Shown here piece after piece: positions 11,381 through 21,950 of a stretch of 64,000 bases of DNA (the stretch's first letter is position 1; each line of letters starts with the position of its first letter). The notes under the pieces were generated by a model. It was not told the DNA's origin and made no database searches. It saw only the letters and a program-made list of their open reading frames with translations. This DNA is from Trametes villosa (Eukaryota > Basidiomycota > Agaricomycetes > Polyporales > Polyporaceae), in the NCBI GenBank assembly GCA_002964805.2, contig PUDQ02000001.1:5480001-5544000 (forward strand), in the 5' to 3' direction. Both the position numbers and the translations under genes were made by a program.

Positions 11381-11964
11381 GTATACAGGAAGCGTCCGCT
11401 ATGTGAGTATATGCGTAGTAGTGTGTGGTGGTGGTAGATGAGCAAGTTGGATGTCCGGCTGCTGAGCATGGCTGGATCGGTGCTTCGTGAGAAGACGCCA
11501 GAGGAGGAATAAGCGCCGGCGCTCGGTGGCTGAGGCTATTCGTCAGGCAAATGATGTCATCCCCGGCAGTCCGAGCCGCTCGGCCTATCCGCCGATGTTA
11601 GCCACACGACTCTGCAGGCTGTCGCTGCACTGAGCCGGTTTTCTGGCACGTAGATAAGAGAGTATAGGGCACATACATGCTGCTTATCCGCTGTAATAAA
11701 CTGAAGGAACGGCGGCCTTCAAAATCAGGGTCGGTAGCATACGGCGCCTGTGTCTAATCTGAGTGACTGCCGTTTGGGGACGCGTACATCGCCCACGTGG
11801 CTCAGAATTCCCGGGAATTCACCTGCGAGGTTGTGCCTGCCCTCGCGTGACGCTCTCCCCGGCCGACCGCATTGCCCTCCTCTTCCTCCTTTCCTCCGTC
11901 CTCCACGTACTCCGCACATCCCCCGCATCCCTGCTCTGTTTCTCTACTGCTCTTGCTTGCGGGG
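11381..11964. other. Divergent promoter region
   Basis: Shared upstream region of the WLM protease (-) and the unknown Ser-rich gene (+). The last 150 bp before the plus-strand ATG are pyrimidine-rich, as in many fungal 5' leaders. No further element recognised. Confidence 0.45.
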
Positions 11965-12933
11965 ATGTCCTCGATATTCCCTCACCGCCGGCGGCAAGCC
12001 AGGCCTGTTCAACCAGTCGTCGAAACTAGCGAACCAGGTACTTTGACCATTCTCTCCGGGGATACTCTCCACTGACGCGGTCTTCCTATAGACAACTGGG
12101 GCCCTGGAAATCAGTCGTCGTACGATGAAGCGTCGAGCTCCTCGAATACGCGCACCACCGCGGTCAAAATCATGCGTACGATGCGCCGGATATCGTACAG
12201 CTCACCGAAGAGGCAGGATCGGGGACAACCAGTGCGTGCTGTGGGGCATTGCACGCGACCCTGTACTGACATGTTGATATCTCAGGAAGGAGGAATGTTC
12301 ACCACCGCAGCAGAAAGCCGTCCACCCGCGCCTTCGCCATACAACTTCCACGATAGGCCAGACACCCGGCCGACGATAGAGCAGATCGCCATGGGCCTCC
12401 ACATCTCCCGCACACCCCATGCCCTCCCCCACCGCTCTGCGCAGACGTTCCCCCCTCCCAGCAGGCGACCTGGCGACTCGCCGCGCTCCACATCACACAG
12501 CCACCTCCTCACGCGACCGAACGCCCACACGCGGCGCGCCTCCATGTCGGCCGTCGTCCTCCCGCCGCCGCCCGTGCGCTCGTCCCTGAAGAAGACGAGC
12601 ACGCCAAGCACGGCGGAGAGCTCGCTGCTCGCGACGTCAGCCTCAGATGCGTCTATTTCGACGATGACGACAGTGACTTCGAACGCGCCGTCCACGCCGC
12701 GTTCTGCTCGGAGCCTGCCCGGCGCGTCCTTCCCCGGCAAGCTCAGGATGGAAATGCTGCGTCTCCTTCCGACAAGGAAGGGCACGCTTGCGTCGAGCGT
12801 GCGGTCCGAGAGCCCGTCGGTGATGACGCCGAGCTCGGACAACGACTCGGTGACGAGCGAGCTGACGCCCCGCAAGATGGTGCGATTCTCGACGGGGCCG
12901 GGGCCGCACGACGTTCCCCCAGGGCCAGCGTAG
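11965..12933 (+). CDS. Uncharacterised Ser/Pro-rich protein
   Basis: Exons 11965-12037, 12092-12231 and 12286-12933 give 286 aa in one frame. I do not recognise a family. The N-terminus is basic (HRRRQAR). The middle is rich in Ser, Thr and Pro with a run VVLPPPPVRSSLKK. The C-terminal third carries basic patches (LRMEMLRLLPTRKG) and a short conserved-looking end, TPRKMVRFSTGPGPH, which resembles phosphatase-docking RVxF-type contexts (KMVRF). No transmembrane segment is apparent. Splice sites (GTACTT..TATAG; GTGCGT..CTCAG) and the low-complexity but non-shadow composition support a real gene. A regulatory, disordered protein is my inference only. Confidence 0.65.
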
Positions 12934-13651
12934 GCACCTTAGTCCTCTCCCCACTCTGCTCCCATTTCCGTTTGATTACCCCACTTGATTCAACCCATCC
13001 CATCCCGCGTCTCTGGTTCCGGTCCCACATACTAGTGTCCGCCCGTCTGAGAACGGTGTATCTGCGGTCTATCTATCGCCATATTTACTAGTACTATTGG
13101 GTTGTACGCATCTATCCGCACACAGTATATCAGCATCATTCTCCCGCACCCACATCCGTATCCACATCGCCACTCCATTCTGTAGCTAGACTTGTTCCCC
13201 TGCCCACCCACGAACCACGACAAGTACGCTACGTTTCCACTGGTTTAGAATATCGGAGTCGGGGCGAGGCCCAAGAGGGCACGCTCGAAACAATCATACC
13301 ACTTACAACTACACGCCGCCAGAGTATGCCCGCTTGGAAGCACATGCATCGCACACCACGGCTTTGTCCTGGCGCAGCACAGCTGCGGGAGGCTGGAAAG
13401 CGATGTCATGGGCGCTCTGCGCTGCCGGCCGGAAAGTTGGCCTCGCGAGCCGCGATCGCTCGGTGCGGCTGCTTTCTTTCTCTCTCGCTCTCTCGTCTTC
13501 CGTAACGCCCCTTCTGCTCTCCTGCTTGCTTCACGACCCCCTCGGACTGTCAACGGCTCCGACACGCAACTGAACCGCGACGATCGCCATTGTGATCGGA
13601 GGCGGCTGCTAGACTCGCACTACCGCATTAGCCCGACTTTCTGTTCCCAGC
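12934..13651. other. Intergenic region upstream of DnaJ gene
   Basis: Contains the 3' flank of the Ser-rich gene and the promoter of the J-domain gene, with a CT-rich stretch at about 13480-13530. No gene seen. Confidence 0.5.
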
Positions 13652-16012
13652 ATGGCGCCGGTTGAGACGGAGTACTACGACCTGGTACGCTGTGAGGCTT
13701 GCGTTGAGGGCATGGCGCGGCGGGTGGCTCATCCGGAAGATTGCTTTGCTTGTGTGTGCTGTAGCTCGGGGTCCCGACGGACGTGAACGATACGGACCTG
13801 AAGAAGGCGTACCGGAAGCAGGCGATCAAGGTGCGTGTGCATCCGAGCAGACTTTGGGGTCGATTGCTGAAGTCTGTGTTGCGTTTCTCCTTCACACGCT
13901 TGCTGTGTGTGTAGTATCATCCTGACAAGAACCCTTCCCCGGACGCGGAGGAGAAGTTCAAGGACATCAGGTATGTCTCGCCCTACCTTCAGCCGCTCCC
14001 AGTACATCTGGTAACACGCACGCCACACAGCAAAGCATACCAGATTCTCTCAGATCCCGTAAGCGCAGGCGCACCGGAGTGTCCGTGGTTCCGTAACTCA
14101 AGTAACGTCTCCAGAATCTGCGCGCGGTATACGACAAGAATGGTGCGAAGATGGTACGTGCGCCACCGCCCCCGTGCTGTGCATCCGCTGACGCCTGCGT
14201 GCGCAACGCGCATAGGTCGACAAGGAGGGCGGTGTCGGCATGGAAGACGCCGCGGGCTTCTTCGCGAACGTCTTCGGCGGAGAGCGGTTTAAGGACTACG
14301 TGAGTGCTCTCGCGCGCCTGTCCCTTCCTATCCGCCTTCTTGCGGACGGACACTTACCCGTTGGCGGCGCGCGACAGATCGGCGAGATTTCGCTCATGAA
14401 GGAGATGACCTCGGTCGCGACGACGATGATGACGGACGAAGAGAAGGCGGAGGTTGAGCGCGAAATGAACGGCGGTGTGTCCCCCGCGTCCCCCGCCGGC
14501 GCGCCCGTCTCCCCCTCCCCGTTTGCGCCGCAGGCCGCCGAGCCCACTGGGGCGGCCCCTGCTGCTACTGCTGCTGCTGCCACCCCTGTCCCAGAGTCGA
14601 GCACGTCGCTCGTGGCCACCCCGGTGCGCTCCCCCTCGCCGGCGCGCGCCGCGTCCCCCTCGCCAGCCACGCCTGTCGGCGCGGAGACGCCGCTGTCCGC
14701 AGCGGCGAAGAGCCCCGCGTCCTCGTCCTCGTCGAACCTCAAGGACAAGGAGGTGCACAAAGCCGACAAGGCGGACAAGGACGGGAAGAAGCGGTCGAAG
14801 ATCACGCCCGAGCAGCGCAAGAAGCTGCAGGAGCTCGAGGAGGAGCGGCGGAAGAACATGGAGGAGCGGATCGAGACGCTCGCGAAGAAGCTCGTCGACC
14901 GGCTCCGGCCGTTCGTCGAGGCGAAGCACCCGGGCGCGAAGGACGATCCGGAGACGGTCGCGTTCGAGCAGCGCATGCGCACGGAGGCGGACGACCTGAA
15001 GCTGGAGAGCTTCGGCGTCGAGCTGCTGCATACGATCGGGAACATCTATATGATGAAGGCGTCGTCGTACTTGAAGTCGAAGAAGTTCTTGGGCATGTGA
15101 GTGGAGGGACGCTTGGGCTTGGGTATGGGGTGTGTTTGCTGACGGCTGGGTAGTCCTGGGTTCTTCTCGCGGCTGAAGGAGAAGGGCGCGCTGGCGAAGG
15201 ACGCCTGGGGTGTTATCGGGAGCGCGTACGTCCTCCCATATTAGTGTGCCTGCGTAGTAGTCGTACTAACCGTCTCTCAGTATCGGCGTCCAGCAGACAA
15301 TAGCAGTTAGTAACCTCGCTATACACCCTCCCCCATAGCACTGACGGTCGTGTCAAACTAGGAAATGGAAAAGCTCCAGGCCAAGGGCGAGCTTGCCGAA
15401 GAGGAGCTCAGAGCACTGGAAGAGGACGTCACGGGCAAGGTAAGCAACCCGCCACGCCTCCCGCCGCTGATGATCTGACCTGGACCCAGATCATGCTCGC
15501 CTCATGGCGAGGGACGCGGTTCGAGGTGTCACAAGTCCTGCGCGAGGTAAGCAGTAGGGTCGGCCAAGACGCAGCACATGCTCACGCGTCGGGCAGGTCG
15601 TGGACCGTGTGCTCAAGGAGCACGGCATTCCCGATCAGGTGTTGTACAACCGCGCGAAGGTGCGCCCAACCCGGCCTACCGTTGCCGCAACGTCTAATCA
15701 TAAGTTCTTCCAGGGCCTCCTCTTGATCGGCGCCATCTTCAAGCAGACCGTCCCCGATGAGACAGACGTGGAGCGGCGTGAGCTCGAGAGGTGCGTCCTA
15801 TCGCTGCTGTGGCATTTGTCGCCGCAGATCGCTCACCCATCTGCGACAGGATGGTGGCGGAAGCCGCGTCCGGCAAGTCGAAGCACCACCAGCTCCGCGC
15901 CGAGAAGCGTGCGAAGAAGCATGAGTCCTCTCCTGCTCCTGCCGCCACCGCAGAGAAGCCCGCTGCAGAGGCTGCGAAAGACGAACCGACGCCGTCTGCG
16001 TCATCCGCATGA
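13652..16012 (+). CDS. J-domain co-chaperone with DnaJ-X domain (Caj1/Djp1-like)
   Basis: Fourteen exons (13652-13684, 13765-13830, 13915-13970, 14031-14058, 14115-14153, 14216-14299, 14378-15096, 15154-15225, 15281-15305, 15362-15439, 15490-15546, 15597-15659, 15714-15790, 15850-16012) give 519 aa. The J domain spans residues 8-70 and keeps HPD (YHPDKNP, 34-40), so it should stimulate an Hsp70 ATPase. An Ala/Ser/Pro-rich linker (about 130-215) and a Lys/Glu-rich coiled coil follow. The C-terminal half matches the DnaJ-X domain of yeast Caj1 and Djp1, which act in peroxisomal protein import and membrane-linked chaperoning. The tail is Ala/Lys-rich. There is no Gly/Phe region or zinc finger, so it is a class C J protein. 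Confidence 0.88.
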
Positions 16013-17535
16013 GCGCATTGTGCTCCAACGCCGCTAAGGGGCGGCTCCTAGCGCGGTATCGTACTCAACGCAGTTTAATCTCGTCTTCTCGTCTCTGGTC
16101 TCGTCCCCGGTACATTCTACGCACATACGACTTCGCACCTACGACTTCGCATCGCCTCACGACACGACACTTACGCTTGGTTCCTGCTCCCGCTACCGTT
16201 CATGTCGCCTCCCTGCTTTCCGTCCCCAATCTCTGAATCTTCCCGGTCTAATAGACTACTCGGTAGTACTCGCTAGCATACATGCGGCGGTCCCCGCCCG
16301 CCTCCCTGCCACGTCCGACGTCCGATGTTCCGTGCTCATGCCTGTAATGCGCACTTCGACACGACTCTGTATGGACGAAACCCCTTCACGACAACGCACT
16401 GAGCACCGAGCGATCCGCGCTGCGGCGTTTTTGTGACCGTCGGAGACACCGCCTCAACGACCGGGATGCCGTTGAAGATTTTGAAGACGGTGGCGAATTT
16501 GATGCTCCCGCAGTATCGTTTGTTCAGGGCCACGAATTACCGGCATCAAACTCGGCATAGTATAGCGGAGAGCACTGACCGGTCGCCGTCACCATCAGTG
16601 GGTGGGAGGATGGGTCCCGGTGGACAGCTACAGGACTCGAAGGCCACTGATGTAACACAAACACAAACACACGCCCATCGACGTCACCGCGGCGGGTGCC
16701 AACAATCTCCGCGGTCTGACCCGGACGTCGAACGGTACGGTTTTCCTGCAAGGAAAGGTTCCCGGGGTACGATGCGGCGCACCTCTGAGTTGGGTTTCTT
16801 ACTATGTACGACCGCGGAGTCCCTCCACCATTCAGTACAGGCAGACCGGGCCTGGCACATTATGATTGTACCATCATGTCGGTCCTCGGATAAGCTCACG
16901 GGGCTGGCCGCCACCACCCTCACTCACCTCGCTGCAAATCCTGCACAGTGCCGAGAGTCCGCCGCAGACTCAACGGCAACAATACCCCGAGGACCCCCAC
17001 ATGCGCGACCATCCTGATTCCTGACCATTCCGGCGCTCGACGTGTCCGGGGGCCGATGGCCGCAGCCAAGCCGCCCGCTCCTCGCACCCTTGGGGCCTGC
17101 CGCTTCTGAGCCGCGAGCGAGACTTGCATACAGTCATACTAACCCGGCCTAAATGACGGCGCGGCGACCCCGTGGACCCTGACGCGTCGCAATATACGGC
17201 GAGCAGTATCCGCTGCCGGGGAAATGCTTTGTGAGCACCCTCGATTTGGGCCCCCGTGCCCCGTCATGCCGAAATATTCATGTGGACGGTGCGGAAGTCG
17301 GTGCTGTCGATCACAGCGGTGGCAGGTGGCCGACGCGGTGGCATGATGTGGACCAGGAAGGTGAGCATGAGTAAAGTATTGGATTGATATGTACATCTAG
17401 CAAGGGTACACAATTGTACAGTATGTCGCTGGTGGATTATCGTGAAATGTCGTAAATAAGTCGTGTATCGTTACGCAACCGTTCATACAATCCGTCTGTT
17501 AAAAACCTAAGTAATCCGCTGGAGGTTCGGTGGAT
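16013..17535. other. Intergenic region between convergent genes
   Basis: About 1.5 kb between the convergent J-domain and EI24-like genes. It holds a short direct repeat ACGACTTCGCA (about 16128-16150) and a CA-rich run (about 16657-16672). A 194-codon open frame at 16433-17017 lacks introns, domain signal and protein-like composition. I see no gene. Confidence 0.55.
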
Positions 17536-18606
17536 TTACTGAGCCTTTTTGGCAGCGTTGGAGCCACCGACCTGGCCGTCGATGAGGTTCGCTTGCGCCT
17601 CGAGCTGGGCAGCCCAGAGCGCGGCGCCGACGGTGTTCGTGAAGCTGAAGAGGAGGCCGACGATAGGGATGAAGTTGAACAGTAGCGTCGCCATCCCGAA
17701 CCTGTGAGCCAAACTCTGTTAATACCACGGGCACATGTGCGAGGAGTAAGGAAGACATACGCAGTATATTCGGCCCTCCGGTTCTCGACAAAGGACGCGC
17801 GCTGGCCCTTGGAGAAGTTCTTGAGCTGGAAGTAGCGTGTGTGCCAGCCGGGGCCGCCGTTGTACCCGTTGTAGAGCAGGAACAGCACGGTGCCAACCCC
17901 CGGGATGAAGTTGAGCGGGAGCGTGATCACGTAGCGCAGGATGCCGTCCTTGGAGAACGCCTGGAGGGGCTTGACGAGCGCACCCTGGACACCGCGCGCG
18001 ACGGAGCCCTGCGCGGCGGTGCGCGCACGCCCCTCGCGGACGAGCTGCCCCTGTCCGCTCGCCTGGAGCGTAGCCTCGAAGACGTGGGTGAGGGCGGGCT
18101 CCAGGAAGAGCGCGCGCGCGAGGAAGGAGAGGATGAGGAGCGACTCGGCGCCGACCACGACGAGCGCGACGAGAGGCGCGAGGGGTCCGGTGAAGATGGC
18201 AAGAATAGCCATCTGGGGCAGGTAGGTAAAGAAGGCGACTATGCCGAAGATGACGGCAGAGGAGATGATGGACTTGAGGAGGGCGTAGCGGACGGAGAGG
18301 ATGATTTGTGGGTCTGTATCGCGAGCACGTTAGTTCAGTGCACACTCATGTTATGTATAAGATGTGCTCACGAGTAATTGAGAAGATTAGTCCGCGCAGA
18401 GGCCATAGCCATGCGAAGGACGAGACAGCCTCGAAGGTGTGCGAGGCGGTCTCACGCGCTTCATGCTGCACTTTATCGAGGGCAGAGCTCGAGTGTGCTT
18501 TCGCTGATTGTTGGAGAGAAGACGGCGAACTTGAAGACATCTTGCGGTCGTGCTTGAAGGAGGAAGAGAGTGAGGAGGACGAGCGCCGCCGCTGCCGCCG
18601 CGCCAT
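17536..18606 (-). CDS. EI24-domain integral membrane protein (Rrt8-like)
   Basis: Exons 18606-18372, 18313-17761 and 17701-17536 encode 317 aa. The N-terminus is basic and Ser-rich (RRRSSSSLSSS). Several hydrophobic segments follow: near the start of exon 2, IFTGPLAPLVALVVVGAESL, a long one around LITLPLNFIPGVGTVLFLL-like residues, and a last one in FGMATLLFNFIPIVGLLFSF. The repeated pattern of NFIPxVG near membrane ends is typical of the EI24/CysZ-like family that includes fungal outer-spore-wall/lipid-droplet proteins such as Rrt8. Exact function is unknown. An upstream in-frame ATG at 18654 would add 16 residues. I chose the Met that begins the basic stretch. Confidence 0.72.
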
Positions 18607-19578
18607 ATAGCTCGGTGTCGCGTCAGTGACGTCACCTGCGCTCTCCACGTTCACGCCCTTGTACAGACGCGTCGTCCGTCGCGGTCATGTGCGCAACTAG
18701 TACCTCACATACGCGCGGTTTGCGAGTCGCCGCGTCCGCGTCTTTTCGCACGTCAGTACAGTGTACATCGTGGTTATCTAACAAGCTCGGCCGACAATCC
18801 GCATCAGTAGCCATATTACCAGAGTTTAGTCTGTTATGTGAGGTAATCGCGGTATACGAGCACAAATCGGTATGTATGGGCTGACCTCGAGCCTTTGACT
18901 GTGTACACTGTAAAGACAAGGATTTAGTGACATCGTAAGGCCGCTCTGGCCGTCGCTCGGCGGTGGCCCGTCGGGGATGTACCTGACTCAATTTGGACAT
19001 GCGCTTAGGGCGCGCGGGCGCTCTGCTCTCGCTTCCGATCGACCTTGTGCGTTTGTTCATCGCTCTCCTTCCGCCCTGCCAAGCCTAAATTGTCGTTTGC
19101 CTTATCAGCGCCTTTCGTTATAACTTTCTATCCCTACGGCATACCTTTCGTATGTAAGTTAGGGCATACATGTCGGAGAACTCGTAGTGGAACGAATTTG
19201 AAGGGCAAACGATAGACGCATCGCTTCATTATCGACGGCAAAACCGAAACAACATTCCACATTTCCCGAGCGACCCGATCAGCATCTATCAGCATCCGCT
19301 CCAGGCCGCCTGGAAACATGTCGTCGCCAAGCCATCGCGCGCCCGCGGCAGTTCTTTACAGCCAACGCCCACCCAACCCCCCACCCTCGTTCCGCTCCTC
19401 GCTCGGCCTCTTCCTCCCCGTCCCCTTTCTCTCTCTCTCCTCCTCCCCCACTTGGCAACCCGCCACTGCCTCTGCGTGTTTCCTCAATACATATCTACAC
19501 AGTCGCATCGCAAGTTGCGCCAGCCCTGCGACTCCCTCGACCCTCTCTAGCATTCCTCGTACTGTACACACCGCAGTC
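18607..19578. other. Divergent intergenic region
   Basis: Upstream of both the EI24-like gene (-) and chitin deacetylase (+). The 250 bp before the deacetylase ATG are CT-rich (about 19365-19460), consistent with a strongly expressed fungal gene's leader. An in-frame ATG at 19318 exists, but the signal-peptide Met at 19579 is preferred. Confidence 0.5.
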
Positions 19579-21540
19579 ATGATCGCCCTCCCCGCGCTGT
19601 CCGCTCTTTTCGCTGCCACGCTCTCTCTTGAGCTCGTCGCCGTCAACGCCCATGGCATCGACGGCGCCGCCGCCCACCTCGCCCACAAGCGCCAGGCTGC
19701 CGCCTCCGTCGCCGCGGCGGGCACGACGTCGTCTTCTGCCGCGTCTGCCCCCGCGACGACCTCTGCTGCTGCTGGTGCGACGTCCTCCGCTGCTGGCGCG
19801 CCTGCCGGCACCACGAGCTCTGCTGCTACCGCAGCCGCTCCTGCTGGTTCGGCTGCTGGCACTGGCGCGTACAACGTGCCCCCGCTGGCGAGCATCTCTC
19901 TGGGCATGCCCAGCGGCGCTATCCCCACGCTCTCGACCACATATACCCCGGGTGCGACCCCGACCTACCTCTCGGGTGCTCCCCCTCTGCCGACCAAGTG
20001 TACGTACTATTGTTTGGCGGGGTTTACGTGCCGTACAATTGCGCGTGAGCTAACCGCGTATTTGAAACAGTCGTGTACAGCCAGTCGGAATGGCCCGAGC
20101 TCGACAAGATCCCCCCTACCGGTGCGTGCTTGCTGCGCTTTGTGGTCGAGAGGAAGACTGCTGATGTGCGCTGCGCGGCGTGCAGACTCGGATCTGGTGA
20201 AGCAGTGGATGAAGGAGCTCGACGGGCACAACATCCCCGACATCACCCCCACGCAGGATGGCTCGTGCGCGGGCGACCCCGCTGCGGCCGCGCAGGCAAA
20301 GGAGCGCGGCTGGTGGACGTGCGGCGGGTACACGTCCGGGAACGACATCGTCTCGTGCCCCGACAAGCTGACGTGGGGCGTCAGTTTCGACGACGGGCCG
20401 GCCCCTTACAGTGAGTTTTCATACGTCTACTTCCGCATGGTGATCGTGACACTGATGATTTCGCAGCGCCGTGAGTGGAAATTTTGCGGGGGTGCAGTGA
20501 GGGAAAGGGACTGACATCGAACATAGGAAGCTGCTGAAGTACCTCGACGATAAGGACATCTCCGCGACGTTCTTCGTCGTGGGTTCGCGTGTCATCTCGT
20601 ACCCGGACATCCTCATCGCTGAGTACATGGCCGGCCACGAGATCGCTGTCCACACCTGGTCCCATCACGTACGTAGACTGAAGTTCTACAAAGCGTTTCA
20701 TTACTCACGGGTGCATTCGTAAATCACACAGACGCTCACCGCGATGACGAACGAGCAGATTGTCGCCGAGCTCGGATGGACGCGGCACGCTATCCAGAAG
20801 GTGCTCGGCGTCACGCCCGCCTTCATGCGCGCACCCTTCGGTGACATCGGTAAGTTTCACATTTCTACATTTGAAGCACAAAAACTGGAGCTGATCGGTA
20901 TGCCTAGACAACCGTGTCCGCGCGATCTCCAACGCCATGGGCCTCCGTCCCATCATCTGGACCACCGGCCCTGGTGGCCCCTTCGACACCAACGGTGCGT
21001 CCTCTTTACATAACACTAATCCTCCACGTTCAGGAAAGCTGATCGTCGTCGGCGACGCAGACTGGCACGTCCCCGCCGGCACGGTCACCGCGCCGGAGCA
21101 GTTCAACATCTTCCAGGGCCTGCTCGGGAACGCGACGCTCATGGACACCGGCTTCATCGTGCTCGAGCACGACCTGTTTGAGATCACCGTCGACCTCGCC
21201 GTCGGCTACACGCTCGACGCCGCGCTCAACCACAAGCCCGCCTTCAACGTACGTCCTTCCCCTATGGTTCTGCTCCGTTGGATCGGAGGTGCAGTGCTGA
21301 TAGGGCCGCGCGCAGCTCGAGTCGATCGGCCAGTGCCTGAGCCTGCCCGCCACTGATCTGTACATCGAGACGACGACGAACTCGACCGCGAAGACGAACA
21401 GCACCGGCTCGGGCTCGTCGAACTCGACGTCGGGTGCGGCCGCGGACGGGTCGAAGAACTCCGGTGTCGCCCCGCACGCCATCGCCTCCGTGTCCGCGCT
21501 CGTCGCCGTCGGCGCGGTGCTCTTCGCGAGCCTGCTCTGA
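19579..21540 (+). CDS. GPI-anchored chitin deacetylase (CE4)
   Basis: Exons 19579-19999, 20071-20121, 20186-20410, 20467-20470, 20527-20668, 20732-20849, 20908-20994, 21061-21248 and 21316-21540 give 486 aa. A signal peptide (1-24) precedes an Ala/Ser/Thr-rich stalk. The NodB/CE4 domain carries all five motifs: SFDDGP (metal/base Asp), HTWSHH, RAPFGD, DTNDW and VLEHDLFE. The C-terminus is Ser/Asn-rich followed by a hydrophobic tail (SALVAVGAVLFASLL), a likely GPI signal. It would convert cell-wall chitin to chitosan at the surface. The exon at 20467-20470 is only CGCC. It is needed to encode Thr-Pro in PYTPKLL. The acceptor at 21060, not the nearer TTCAG at 21033, restores DTNDW. Confidence 0.92.
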
Positions 21541-21950
21541 GTGGTGGTACTGTAGACGGACTTGCTGCAGCTCTACTCTTAAAATGGCCGGAGAGGGGAT
21601 CGTATGGACTAGTAGCGCTGATTAATAGACGAATTGACCGTACTCGTATTCGTACCCTTGCGCACGCTGAGATTTAATGCAACCTGTTCCACGCTACCGC
21701 GAGCTGGAATACGACCAGACCAAACGAGTTGAGTGGATGAGCGGAACGCAATCGAGAACGCAGATCGCCGGATGGGGTGCACTGCCACCGGGATATCGTA
21801 CCTGGTGCGGCGGCGTGACCCCACCTGCACCTCTCCTCCGCACACCACCTCTCTCCCTCCTGGCGCTCTGAACTCTGCTTCAACCCGTCTACTCGAGCTG
21901 GTCTTGAAACCTAGTCGAAGGGAATCTCATCGTCTGGTCGTTTCGTAGCG
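21541..21950. other. Intergenic region between CDA and SEC1
   Basis: About 410 bp between tandem genes, holding the deacetylase 3' UTR and SEC1 promoter. No feature recognised. Confidence 0.5.

Noticed and set aside
16433..17017. 194-codon plus-strand frame
   Set aside because: No introns, no motif, and CA-rich simple sequence inside. It sits in an intergenic gap between convergent genes.
20995..21060. Earlier TTCAG acceptor at 21033 in the deacetylase gene
   Set aside because: It would insert 27 nt and break the conserved DTNDW motif. The GACGCAG acceptor restores it.
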